Shown: piece after piece, positions 55,436-63,277 of the stretch
How positions within the stretch are numbered: the first letter of the stretch is position 1
How the letters are laid out: every line of letters begins with the position of its first letter
From: Pseudomonas putida NBRC 14164
GTDB lineage: Bacteria; Pseudomonadota; Gammaproteobacteria; Pseudomonadales; Pseudomonadaceae
DNA: 64,000 nt
Reading direction: 5' to 3'
Assembly (NCBI RefSeq): GCF_000412675.1
Contig: NC_021505.1
Coordinates: 2,536,501-2,600,500, forward strand
Position numbers and translations under genes: made by a program
The notes under the pieces: model-generated
Database searches by the model: none
Seen by the model: the letters and a program-made list of their open reading frames with translations, nothing else
Told to the model about the DNA's origin: nothing

Positions 55436-55618
55436 TGCAGCCCATCGCGACACAAGGCTGCTCCCACTTGTAATCGCGTACCTCTTGTGGGGCAGCTGGC
55501 TTGTACGAAATCACAAAGTTTGCGCGATCACTGTGGGAGCGGGCTTGCCCCGCGAACACGGGCGAAGCCCGTGCCATGCACCACGTGGTCTGCTTCGCGG
55601 GCATGCCCGCTCCCACAG
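55436..55618. repeat. Cluster of three REP elements
   Basis: Copies at about 55436-55468 (GCGACACAAGGCTGCTCCCAC), 55531-55558 (TGTGGGAGCGGGCTTGCCCC) and 55592-55618 (GCGGGCATGCCCGCTCCCAC). The last two face each other as a pair; the first is of another class and single. They fill most of the 368-base gap between the FecR start and the acyl-CoA dehydrogenase stop; no gene was seen in the rest. Confidence 0.85.
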
Positions 55619-55634
55619 ATAATGCGCAGGCAGT

Positions 55635-57404
55635 TCAGAACTGCGCCGCCTCCAGCCCATAAAGGCTGCCGCTGCCCGCCCTGATGCTGGCTTCCAGCCC
55701 CAGACCACGCGGCAGCACACGCTGGAAGAAGAACGCCGCACATGCAAGCTTGGCCCCATGAAACGCGTCATCTTCCTCACGCCTGGCCAAGGCCACTGCC
55801 GCCATCCGCGCCCACATGTAGGCATACGCCGTCAGCCCGAACAGCTGCAGGTACTCCACCGCCACCGCACTGACCAGGTTGGCATCCTCGCCTGCCCGTG
55901 CCCGCAGCCAGGCGCTGGTAGCCTCCAGCCGCGCCAGGCTCGCCTGCAAGGCCTCGCGGTGCAGCGGTGCATCCACACTGAAAGCACGTACTTCGGCGGC
56001 GAAGCTGGCCAGTGCCTGGCCACCGGCCCCCAGTACCTTGCGCCCCAGCAGGTCGAGCGCCTGGATACCGTTGGTACCTTCATAGATTTGCGCAATGCGC
56101 ACATCGCGCACCCGCTGCTCCTGCCCCCATTCGCGGATGTAACCATGGCCACCGTATACCTGCTGGCCGAGCACGCAGCTTTCCAGGCCGTTGTCGGTGA
56201 AGAAGGCCTTGGCCACCGGGGTCAGAAGTGCCACCAGGCGCTGGGCGTGCTCACGTTCACCGGCGTCTTCGGCGTAACGCGCCAGGTCCAGTTGCTGGCC
56301 GACATAGGCGGCAAACGCCCGGCCACCTTCGGTGAGGGTGCGCATGGTCAGCAGCATGCGCCGTACATCACCGTGGTGGATGATCGGGTCGGCAGCCTTG
56401 TCCTGCGCCTGTGGGCCAGTGGCGGCGCGGCTTTGCAGGCGCTCGTTGGCGTACCGGGCGGCGCTCTGGTAGGACGCTTCAGCACAACCGATGCCCTGGA
56501 TGCCGATGGACAGGCGCTCGTAGTTCATCATGGTGAACATGGCCGCCAGGCCCTTGTTCGGCTCGCCCACCAGGTAACCCTCGGCATCGTCGAAGTTCAT
56601 CACGCAGGTGGCCGAAGCCTTGATGCCCATCTTGTGCTCGATCGAGCCGCAGTGGGCGGCATTGCGCGCGCCCAGTCGGCCATCGGCCTCGACCCGGTAT
56701 TTCGGCACAAGGAACAGCGAGATGCCTTTGGCGCCGGCGGGCGCATCCGGCAGCTTTGCCAGCACCAGGTGGATGATGTTCTCGGTCAGGTCCTGCTCGC
56801 CGCCGGTGATGAAAATCTTGCTGCCGCTGATGCGATAGCTGCCGTCGGCCTGGGGTACGGCGCGGCTGCGGATCAGCCCCAGGTCGGTGCCGGCGTGAGG
56901 CTCGGTCAGGCACATGGTGCCGGCCCAGCGGCCTTCGTACAGAGGCGGCAAGTAAGTTGCCTTGAGCGTTTCGCTGGCGTGGGCATCGATTGCCAGGCAA
57001 CTGCCGGCGCTCAACGCCGAATACAGGCTGAAGCTGCAGTCGGCGGCGTAGAGCATTTCTTCGAACAGCACCCCTAGCATTTTCGGCATGCCCATGCCGC
57101 CAAATGCCGGGTTGCCGCCCAGGCCGACCCAGCCGCCTTCGCGGTAGGTCTGCCAGGCTTCGCGAAAACCGTCTGGCGTGGTGACCTGGCCGGCGTCGAA
57201 GCGCACACCTTGCTCGTCGCCGTTACGGCTGAGCGGGGCGATCAGCTGGCCAGTCACTTTGGCTGCTTCTTCCAGGATCGCGTCGGCGGTGTCGGCATCG
57301 ATGCGCTCGGCCAGGGCGGGCAGGCGGGCCCACAGGGCCGGGGCGTTGAACACGTCATGCAGGACGAAGCGCATGTCGCGCAGGGGGGCGGTATAGGTTG
57401 TCAT
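55635..57404 (-). CDS. Acyl-CoA dehydrogenase (590-residue class, DmdC-like)
   Basis: 589 residues from MTTYTAPLRDMRFVLHDVF. The catalytic base lies in RDVRIAQIYEGTNGIQALDLLGRK (Glu in YEGTN), and TMCLTEPHAGTDLG / SYRISGSKIFITGGEQDL are FAD and substrate loops. A C-terminal extension of about 120 residues distinguishes this long class from 380-residue beta-oxidation enzymes. The class includes DmdC of the methylmercaptopropionate pathway, and enzymes for short or medium acyl-CoAs. The ligase gene upstream supplies its substrate; a REP pair separates the two genes. Confidence 0.9.
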   Translation of the reverse strand: MTTYTAPLRDMRFVLHDVFNAPALWARLPALAERIDADTADAILEEAAKVTGQLIAPLSRNGDEQGVRFDAGQVTTPDGFREAWQTYREGGWVGLGGNPAFGGMGMPKMLGVLFEEMLYAADCSFSLYSALSAGSCLAIDAHASETLKATYLPPLYEGRWAGTMCLTEPHAGTDLGLIRSRAVPQADGSYRISGSKIFITGGEQDLTENIIHLVLAKLPDAPAGAKGISLFLVPKYRVEADGRLGARNAAHCGSIEHKMGIKASATCVMNFDDAEGYLVGEPNKGLAAMFTMMNYERLSIGIQGIGCAEASYQSAARYANERLQSRAATGPQAQDKAADPIIHHGDVRRMLLTMRTLTEGGRAFAAYVGQQLDLARYAEDAGEREHAQRLVALLTPVAKAFFTDNGLESCVLGQQVYGGHGYIREWGQEQRVRDVRIAQIYEGTNGIQALDLLGRKVLGAGGQALASFAAEVRAFSVDAPLHREALQASLARLEATSAWLRARAGEDANLVSAVAVEYLQLFGLTAYAYMWARMAAVALARREEDDAFHGAKLACAAFFFQRVLPRGLGLEASIRAGSGSLYGLEAAQF

Positions 57405-57437
57405 CGTGTGCTCTTGGAAGAGTGAGAGTGGCTGGGC

Positions 57438-57533
57438 GGGCCTCATCGCTGGCAAGCTAGCTCCCACAGGTACTTCACAGGGCTTGAGGCTTGCTGGGTC
57501 CCTGTGGGAGCTGGCTTGCCCGCGATGAGGCCG
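57438..57533. repeat. Inverted pair of P. putida REP elements inside the ligase/dehydrogenase operon
   Basis: Two facing copies of the GGCAAGC(T/C)AGCTCCCACAGG class at about 57438-57470 and 57500-57533 fill the gap between the ligase stop and dehydrogenase start. Confidence 0.9.
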
Positions 57534-57541
57534 TTACGGCT

Positions 57542-59164
57542 TCAGAGGGCTTTGGCCCGGTCGCGCAGGACGTACTTCTGGATCTTGCCGGTGGAGGTCT
57601 TGGGCAACTCGCCAAACACCACGGTCTTCGGCACCTTGAAACCGGCCAGGTGCTCGCGGCACCAGCCGGTGATGTCGGCTTCGCGGGTGTCCTCCCGGCC
57701 TGGCTTCAGGGCAATGAACGCGCACGGGGTTTCTCCCCACTTTTCATCCGGGCGCGCCACCACGGCGGCTTCAAGCACTGCCGGGTGTTTGTACAGGGCG
57801 TCCTCGACTTCAATGGTGGAGATGTTCTCGCCACCGGAAATGATGATGTCCTTGAGGCGGTCCTTGATCTCGACATAGCCGTCGGCATGCCACACGGCCA
57901 GGTCACCGGTGTGGAACCAGCCGCCGCGGAACGCTTCGGCGGTGGCTTCGGGGTTTTTCAGGTAGCCCTTCATCACGGTGTTGCCGCGCATGAAGATCTC
58001 GCCCAGCGTGTTGCCATCGCGTGCCACCGGCTCCAGTGTCTGCGGGTCGGCCACCATCAACCCGTCCAGGGTCGGGTAGCGCACGCCCTGACGTGACTTG
58101 ATTCGCGCACGCTCTTCCAGCGACAGTTCGTTCCACTCGTCATGCCAGGCACACACGGTCACCGGGCCATAGACTTCGGTCAGGCCGTAGGTGTGGGTGA
58201 CGTGGATGCCCATCTCTTCCACGGCGCCAATGACCTTGGCCGGTGGTGCGGCGCCGGCGACCATGGCCTGTACCGGGTGCTCGATGGCGGCTTTGGCGGC
58301 CTCGGGCATGTTGACCAGGGCGTTGAGCACAATCGGGGCGCCGCACAGGTGGGTGACCCGGTGTTCGCGGATCAGGTTCAGGATCTTCTGCGGGTCGACC
58401 CGGCGCAGGAACACGTGCGTGCCGGCCAGGGCGGTGATGGTCCAGGGGTAGCACCAGCCGTTGCAGTGGAACATGGGCAATGTCCACAGGTACACCGGGC
58501 GGTGGCCCATGGCCCAGGTCATCTGGTTGCCCAGCGCGTTAAGGTAGGCGCCGCGGTGGTGGTAGACCACGCCCTTGGGGTTGCCGGTGGTGCCGGAGGT
58601 GTAGTTGAGCGAAATGGCCTGCCACTCGTCATCCGGCCATTCCCAGGCAAATTCCGGGTCGCCTTCGGCGAGCAGGGCTTCATAGTCCAGCGCGCTGACC
58701 GCACGGCCTTCGCCGTACTCCGGGTCATCCACATCCACCACCAGGGGCGGGTGTTCGAGCAACGCCAGGGCGGCCTCGATCACCGCATGGAACTCGCGGT
58801 CGGTAATCAGCACCTTGGCTTCACCATGCTGCAGCATGAAGGCGATGGCCTCGGCGTCCAGGCGCACGTTCAGGGTGTTGAGCACGGCGCCGGTCATGGG
58901 CACACCGAAGTGCGCTTCGAGCATCGCCGGGGTGTTGGGCAGCATCACCGCCACCGTGTCGCCACGCCCTATGCCACGGCCTGCAAGGGCGCTGGCCAGG
59001 CGTCTGCAGCGTTGGTAGGTTTCTTGCCAGTTGCGGCGGATGGCACCGTGGATCACCGCCGGGTAGTTGCCGTACACGGCGGCGGTGCGTTCGATGAAAC
59101 TTAGCGGGGTGAGGGCGACATGGTTGACGGCAGCGGGCATCAGGCCCTGGGCATAGATCGACAT
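57542..59164 (-). CDS. AMP-forming acyl-CoA ligase (DmdB-like medium/short-chain acyl-CoA synthetase)
   Basis: 540 residues from MSIYAQGLMPAAVNHVALTPLSFIERTA. The AMP-binding P-loop is SLNYTSGTTGNPKGVVYHHRG. The HTYGLTEVYGP motif, GWFHTGDLAVWHADGYVEIKDRLKDIIISGGENIS hinge and the C-terminal catalytic lysine in PKTSTGKIQKYVL are all present. It activates a carboxylic acid with ATP and CoA. The combination with a 590-residue dehydrogenase is the DmdB/DmdC arrangement used for 3-methylmercaptopropionate, although related Pseudomonas pairs handle ordinary short-chain acids. It is divergent from a two-component system. Confidence 0.9.
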   Translation of the reverse strand: MSIYAQGLMPAAVNHVALTPLSFIERTAAVYGNYPAVIHGAIRRNWQETYQRCRRLASALAGRGIGRGDTVAVMLPNTPAMLEAHFGVPMTGAVLNTLNVRLDAEAIAFMLQHGEAKVLITDREFHAVIEAALALLEHPPLVVDVDDPEYGEGRAVSALDYEALLAEGDPEFAWEWPDDEWQAISLNYTSGTTGNPKGVVYHHRGAYLNALGNQMTWAMGHRPVYLWTLPMFHCNGWCYPWTITALAGTHVFLRRVDPQKILNLIREHRVTHLCGAPIVLNALVNMPEAAKAAIEHPVQAMVAGAAPPAKVIGAVEEMGIHVTHTYGLTEVYGPVTVCAWHDEWNELSLEERARIKSRQGVRYPTLDGLMVADPQTLEPVARDGNTLGEIFMRGNTVMKGYLKNPEATAEAFRGGWFHTGDLAVWHADGYVEIKDRLKDIIISGGENISTIEVEDALYKHPAVLEAAVVARPDEKWGETPCAFIALKPGREDTREADITGWCREHLAGFKVPKTVVFGELPKTSTGKIQKYVLRDRAKAL

Positions 59165-59313
59165 GCGGTAATCCTGTAAGGGAGGCAGGCGCTGCTTGTG
59201 CGCTTGGCCCCCGATGGCTGATTGTTAGCTCTGTTCAGGGTGCAGGGAGGCGGACGGTGGGCCGCTCCCTCTGTCGCAGTTTTACGCGAGTCGCTATGGT
59301 AGTAGGAATATCG

Positions 59314-59341
59314 ACTATAGCAATATAGTAAAACTACTATA
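59314..59341. promoter_or_regulatory. Overlapping inverted repeats in the ligase/histidine-kinase divergent promoter
   Basis: ACTATA-GCAA-TATAGT (59314-59329) and TATAGTA-AAAC-TACTATA (59324-59341) are perfect inverted repeats sharing the middle half-site. With upstream TGGTAGTAGG-like halves they form a compact array in the 194-base gap. A FixJ/NarL-type response regulator, encoded next door, is the natural binder (inference). Confidence 0.6.
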
Positions 59342-59358
59342 ACAACGAGCCGCCTACC

Positions 59359-60765
59359 TTGGACCAGACTGCTTACCCCTTGCTTGCCAAAGACCCACAA
59401 CCCAGCCTTATGCTGGCAGCCGACGCCAAGCCACTGGCACTCAACGCGGCGCTGCAAGCGTGGATTGACGAAGGCCCGGCGCTGACCAGCTGGCTGCCGG
59501 CCAACTGTGCCGCCCTGGTGCGTGCGTGCTTGCGCCAGCACCGGGCGATTGCCGACGTCGAGGTGCAAGTGGGGGAGCGCACCGTGCTGTGGTCTTTCAT
59601 TCCGGATGACCAAGGCCAGCAGGTGCTCGGGCGCTGTCGCGACGCCAGCGAAGAGCGCCGTGGTGCACGCGAGGCCAGCCGCGCCCGGCGCCTGTACCGG
59701 CTGATCATTGAAAACACCACCGACCTGATCTCCCGGCACAGCCCGGATGGCCGTTTCCTGGATGCCTCGCCTGCAGCGTTTCGCCTGCTCGGCCTGTGGC
59801 CCGAGCAATTGCGTGGCATAGCCGTGCACACCCTGCTGCACCCGCGTGAGCGCCGCCAGGTGCTGCGCCAGGCGGCCGCTGCCCTGGACCAGGATGGCTA
59901 TCACACCATGACCTGCCGGGTGCGCCAGGCCTGTGGCGGCTATCGCTGGTTTGAAATTGCCAGCCGGGCCATCCGCGAAACCTACACCGGCTCGGTGGTG
60001 GAGGTGGTCAGCGTGTCCCGCGACATCACCTTGCGCATCGAAGCCCAGGAAAGCCTGGCGCACAGTGCACGGTTGGCCACCCTCGGCGAGCTGGCTTCAG
60101 GCATTGCCCACGAGATCAACCAGCCACTGGCGGCGGTGGTCAACTACGCCAACGCCAGCCAGCGTTACCTGCAGGGCCTGGAGGGTGATCCGCAGGCCCG
60201 CGAGCGGGTAGGGCAGGGCCTGCTGCGTATCCGCGAGCAGGCCACCCACGCCGCTGAAGTGATCCGCCGCCTGCGCGCCTTCCTGCGCAAAGGGCCACGG
60301 CGCCTGCAGGCGCTGGACGTGGCCGAAGTGGCCGGCGAAGCCATGCGGCTGTGCGCCTGGGAGGCCGCGCGCGACCAGGTGCTGGTCGAGCTGCGCGTGA
60401 GTGCGCAGCTGCCTTCGGTGTATGCCGACCGGGTATTGCTGGAACAGGTGCTGCTTAACCTGTTGCGCAATGCCATCGATGCCAACCGTGAGCTGCACGG
60501 CGACCAGCCGTCACGTATCCTGCTCGGCGCCGCGCGGGACGGCGATGGTGTGGTGGTAGAGGTGGCCGACCAGGGCCCGGGTGTAGCGCCCGAGCGCCTG
60601 GATGAAATCTTCACGCCGTTCACCACCAGCAAGGCCGACGGCCTGGGCCTGGGTTTAAGCATGAGCCGCAGCCTGATCGAAGGCTTTGGCGGCAGCCTGT
60701 GGGCGCGCGCGGGTGATAACGGCGGTTTGGTACTGTGCTGCCGGCTGGCAGTCAGCAGGGCGTAA
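59359..60765 (+). CDS. Soluble PAS-domain sensor histidine kinase
   Basis: 468 residues from a TTG start (an ATG at 59410 would shorten it by 17). No membrane helix. A PAS domain (about 112-225: RLYRLIIENTTDLISRHSPDGRFLDASPAAFRLLG) is preceded by a second weak PAS-like part (LAADAKPLALNAALQAWIDEG). The H-box is LGELASGIAHEINQPLAAVVNYAN (His251), the N-box NLLRNAIDANRELH and the G-box GLGLGLSMSRSLIEGFGG. The IAHEINQPL H-box with a FixJ-type partner is typical of cytoplasmic kinases that sense metabolites or redox state. It probably controls the divergent acyl-CoA genes. Confidence 0.9.
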   Translation: MDQTAYPLLAKDPQPSLMLAADAKPLALNAALQAWIDEGPALTSWLPANCAALVRACLRQHRAIADVEVQVGERTVLWSFIPDDQGQQVLGRCRDASEERRGAREASRARRLYRLIIENTTDLISRHSPDGRFLDASPAAFRLLGLWPEQLRGIAVHTLLHPRERRQVLRQAAAALDQDGYHTMTCRVRQACGGYRWFEIASRAIRETYTGSVVEVVSVSRDITLRIEAQESLAHSARLATLGELASGIAHEINQPLAAVVNYANASQRYLQGLEGDPQARERVGQGLLRIREQATHAAEVIRRLRAFLRKGPRRLQALDVAEVAGEAMRLCAWEAARDQVLVELRVSAQLPSVYADRVLLEQVLLNLLRNAIDANRELHGDQPSRILLGAARDGDGVVVEVADQGPGVAPERLDEIFTPFTTSKADGLGLGLSMSRSLIEGFGGSLWARAGDNGGLVLCCRLAVSRA

Positions 60766-60776
60766 AGGGGGCGGTG

Positions 60777-61406
60777 GTGCAAGCAAAAGTGTATGTGGTT
60801 GATGACGACCAGGGTATGCGCGACTCGACAGTCTGGCTGTTACAGTCGGTGGGCCTGCAAGCCTTGCCGTTCGCCAGCGGGCAAGCGTTTCTCGATGCCT
60901 GCGTCGACGATGGGCCCGCCTGTGTGCTGCTGGATGTGCGTATGCCGGGGCTGGGAGGGTTGGCCGTCCAGCAGGCGATGCGCGAGCGTGGCCTGGCGCT
61001 GCCGGTGATCTTCGTCAGCGGCCATGCCGATGTGCCGATCGTGGTGCGGGCATTCAAGGCTGGCGCCTGTGATTTCATCGAAAAGCCCTACAACGACCAG
61101 TTGCTGCTCGACAGCGTGCAGGCGGCGCTGGAGCACGCCGGGCGGGCGCGGCAGGGCGACCAGGCGCTGGCCTTGGTGCAAGTGCGCATCGATGGCCTGA
61201 CGCCGCGTGAGCGCGACGTTTTCGTGCCGTTGGCCCAAGGGTTGAGCAACCGCGAGATTGCTGAGCAACTGGGCATCAGTGTGAAGACCGTCGACCTTTA
61301 CCGCGGCCGGGTGATGAAGCGGCTGCAGGCGGGCAGCCTGGCAGAGCTGGTGGGCATGGCGATTGCCTGCGGGGCGGTTGAGGCGCTGGGCCTGCGGGCG
61401 CAATAA
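60777..61406 (+). CDS. FixJ/NarL-type response regulator, partner of the PAS kinase
   Basis: 209 residues from a GTG at 60777, 11 bases after the kinase stop and preceded by AAGGGGGC; GTG 60774 is equally possible. The receiver domain carries YVVDDDQGM, the phospho-acceptor in LLDVRMPGLGG (Asp53), VSGHADVPIVVRAF and the Lys in FIEKPYND. The C-terminal LuxR-type helix-turn-helix is LTPRERDVFVPLAQGLSNREIAEQLGISVKTVDLYRGRVMKRL. It forms a two-gene unit with the kinase. Confidence 0.92.
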   Translation: MQAKVYVVDDDQGMRDSTVWLLQSVGLQALPFASGQAFLDACVDDGPACVLLDVRMPGLGGLAVQQAMRERGLALPVIFVSGHADVPIVVRAFKAGACDFIEKPYNDQLLLDSVQAALEHAGRARQGDQALALVQVRIDGLTPRERDVFVPLAQGLSNREIAEQLGISVKTVDLYRGRVMKRLQAGSLAELVGMAIACGAVEALGLRAQ

Positions 61407-61424
61407 CCGCCCTGGCACAAAACT

Positions 61425-61471
61425 GGGGCCGCTTCGCGCCCCATCGCAGCACAAGGCCGCTCCTACAAGGG
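61425..61471. repeat. Hairpin and REP-like half after the response regulator
   Basis: GGGG(CC)GC-TTC-GC(GC)CCC forms an imperfect stem at 61425-61442, continuing into a REP-class sequence GCACAAGGCCGCTCCTACAA. It probably ends the kinase/regulator transcript. Confidence 0.6.
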
Positions 61472-61504
61472 CCGTACTTAAGGCACAAAGCATGAAATTT
61501 TCCA

Positions 61505-61552
61505 TAGCTAGCTAATCAAAGCTTTGACATTCACTGCCTAGGCAGTAATATT
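61505..61552 (+). promoter_or_regulatory. emr operon promoter with a palindromic MarR operator between -35 and -10
   Basis: TTGACA at 61524-61529 (-35) and TAATAT at 61546-61551 (-10, 16-base spacer) flank the perfect palindrome ACTGCCTAGGCAGT at 61533-61546. A smaller palindrome TAGCTAGCTA lies at 61505-61514. A repressor bound to the first palindrome would directly block the polymerase, giving autoregulation of the MarR-emrAB operon. Confidence 0.8.
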
Positions 61553-61579
61553 TTCACACAATTGCCCGAGCAGCCTCCG

Positions 61580-62053
61580 ATGGCCCACTTCTCCCCCGAA
61601 AACTTCCAGACCTGCGCCATCGGCATGCTGCTTGGCCGTGCGGCGATCCTGAAGGACCGCATTCTCGACTGGCACCTCGAATCAGAGGGCGTCACCGCCG
61701 CGCAGTTCAAGGTGCTGATCATCGTCACCCAGTACCAGGTGGATACCCCGGCCGAGCTGTGCCGCTACCTGGGCCTGGACAGCGGTTCGATGACCCGCAT
61801 GCTGGACCGGCTAGAGCAGAAGGAGCTGATTGTGCGCAACCGCTGCGCCGACGACCGCCGCCTGGTGCGCCTGGCGCTCACCGCCGATGGCCAGCGCCTG
61901 GCCGACCGCCTCCCGGAAATTGGCGCTGCCGCCATGAACGAGTTGTGCGGTGTGCTGGCGCCCGATGAGCTCAAGGCCCTGGAAGGCCTGCTGGCCAAGG
62001 TCCTGCTCGGTGCTGGCGACCCGTTGACGATCCGCCGCTTTGGCGACCGTTGA
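61580..62053 (+). CDS. MarR-family repressor of the downstream EmrAB efflux genes
   Basis: 157 residues from ATG 61580 (MAHFSPENFQTCAIGMLLGRAA); the ribosome site is weak, and TTG 61562 is an alternative. The winged helix carries TPAELCRYLGLDSGSMTRMLDRLEQKELIVRNRCADDRRLVRLALTADG, including the DDRR wing. The first gene of a tight operon with emrA (30 bases) and emrB (overlap), as in EmrR/MprA systems. It most likely binds the palindrome in its own promoter and releases DNA when an aromatic or lipophilic acid binds. Confidence 0.9.
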   Translation: MAHFSPENFQTCAIGMLLGRAAILKDRILDWHLESEGVTAAQFKVLIIVTQYQVDTPAELCRYLGLDSGSMTRMLDRLEQKELIVRNRCADDRRLVRLALTADGQRLADRLPEIGAAAMNELCGVLAPDELKALEGLLAKVLLGAGDPLTIRRFGDR

Positions 62054-62083
62054 ACCCTGTCACGAATTATCCAAGGTATTGTC

Positions 62084-63277
62084 ATGGCTACTCCCGCAGA
62101 TACCCCGACTCCCTCCGCCGCGCCCGAGCCGTCGCGCAAGCGCAAGGCCTGGCTGCTTGGCCTGCTGCTGTTGCTGGTACTTGCCGGTGCATGCACCTGG
62201 GCCTGGTACAGCCTGGTGGGGCGCTGGCACGAAAGCACCGACGATGCCTACGTCAACGGCAACGTGGTGGAGATCACCCCGCTAGTCACCGGCACCGTCA
62301 CCAGCATCGGTGCCGATGACGGCGACCTGGTCCATGCCGGCCAGGTGTTGCTGCAATTCGACCCGGCCGACAGCGAGGTGGCCCTGCAGTCTGCCGAAGC
62401 CAAGCTGGCACGCAGCGTGCGTCAGGTGCGCGGGCTGTACAGCAATGTCGACTCGCTCAAGGCCCAGCTGGAAACCCGCCAGGCCGAACTGCGCAAAGCC
62501 CAGCAGGACTTCAACCGGCGCAAGGTGCTGGCCGATAGCGGGGCGATTGCTGCAGAAGAGCTGTCCCACGCCCGCGATGACCTGAGTGTCGCCCAGGCCG
62601 CTGTCAACAGCGCACGTCAGCAGCTCAGCACCAGCAGCGCGCTGGTCGACGACACCGTGGTTTCCTCGCACCCCGAGGTCATGGCCGCCGCCGCCGACCT
62701 GCGCCAGGCTTACCTCGACCACGCTCGCACCACCCTGGTGGCACCGGTTACCGGTTACGTTGCCAAGCGTACTGTGCAACTGGGCCAGCGCCTGCAGCCA
62801 GGCACCGCGACCATGGCGGTGATCCCGCTGGACCAGGTGTGGATCGACGCCAACTTCAAGGAAACCCAGCTGCGTGAGATGCGCATCGGCCAGCCGGTGC
62901 AGATCAGCGCCGACCTCTACGGCAGCGAGGTCAAGTACAGCGGCACGGTCGACAGCCTTGGCGCCGGTACCGGCAGTGCCTTCGCCCTGTTGCCGGCACA
63001 GAACGCCACCGGCAACTGGATCAAGATTGTCCAGCGCGTCCCCGTGCGTATTCACCTGAGCCCCGATCAGCTCAAGGACCACCCACTGCGCATTGGCCTG
63101 TCCACCGTAGTAGAAGTCGACCTGCATGACCAAAGCGGCCCGGCCCTGGCCCAGCAGCCCCCACAGCAGGCCAGCTACACCACCCAGGTGTATGACCGTC
63201 AGTTGGTCGAGGCCGACAACCTGATCGCCCGGTTGATCCACGATAACAGCGCAACCGGCAAGACGGCCCAGCGATGA
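62084..63277 (+). CDS. emrA: EmrA-type membrane fusion protein
   Basis: 397 residues. A short Pro/Ala-rich cytoplasmic tail and one membrane anchor (KAWLLGLLLLLVLAGACTWAWY) lead into STDDAYVNGNVVEITPLVTGTVTSI, the HlyD/EmrA hallmark. A long coiled-coil hairpin (about 95-200) and lipoyl/beta-barrel segments follow (VAPVTGYVAKRTVQLGQRLQPGTATMAVIPLDQVWIDANFKETQL). It extends from the inner membrane towards an outer-membrane channel, none of which is encoded nearby. The stop overlaps emrB (ATGA). Confidence 0.93.
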   Translation: MATPADTPTPSAAPEPSRKRKAWLLGLLLLLVLAGACTWAWYSLVGRWHESTDDAYVNGNVVEITPLVTGTVTSIGADDGDLVHAGQVLLQFDPADSEVALQSAEAKLARSVRQVRGLYSNVDSLKAQLETRQAELRKAQQDFNRRKVLADSGAIAAEELSHARDDLSVAQAAVNSARQQLSTSSALVDDTVVSSHPEVMAAAADLRQAYLDHARTTLVAPVTGYVAKRTVQLGQRLQPGTATMAVIPLDQVWIDANFKETQLREMRIGQPVQISADLYGSEVKYSGTVDSLGAGTGSAFALLPAQNATGNWIKIVQRVPVRIHLSPDQLKDHPLRIGLSTVVEVDLHDQSGPALAQQPPQQASYTTQVYDRQLVEADNLIARLIHDNSATGKTAQR

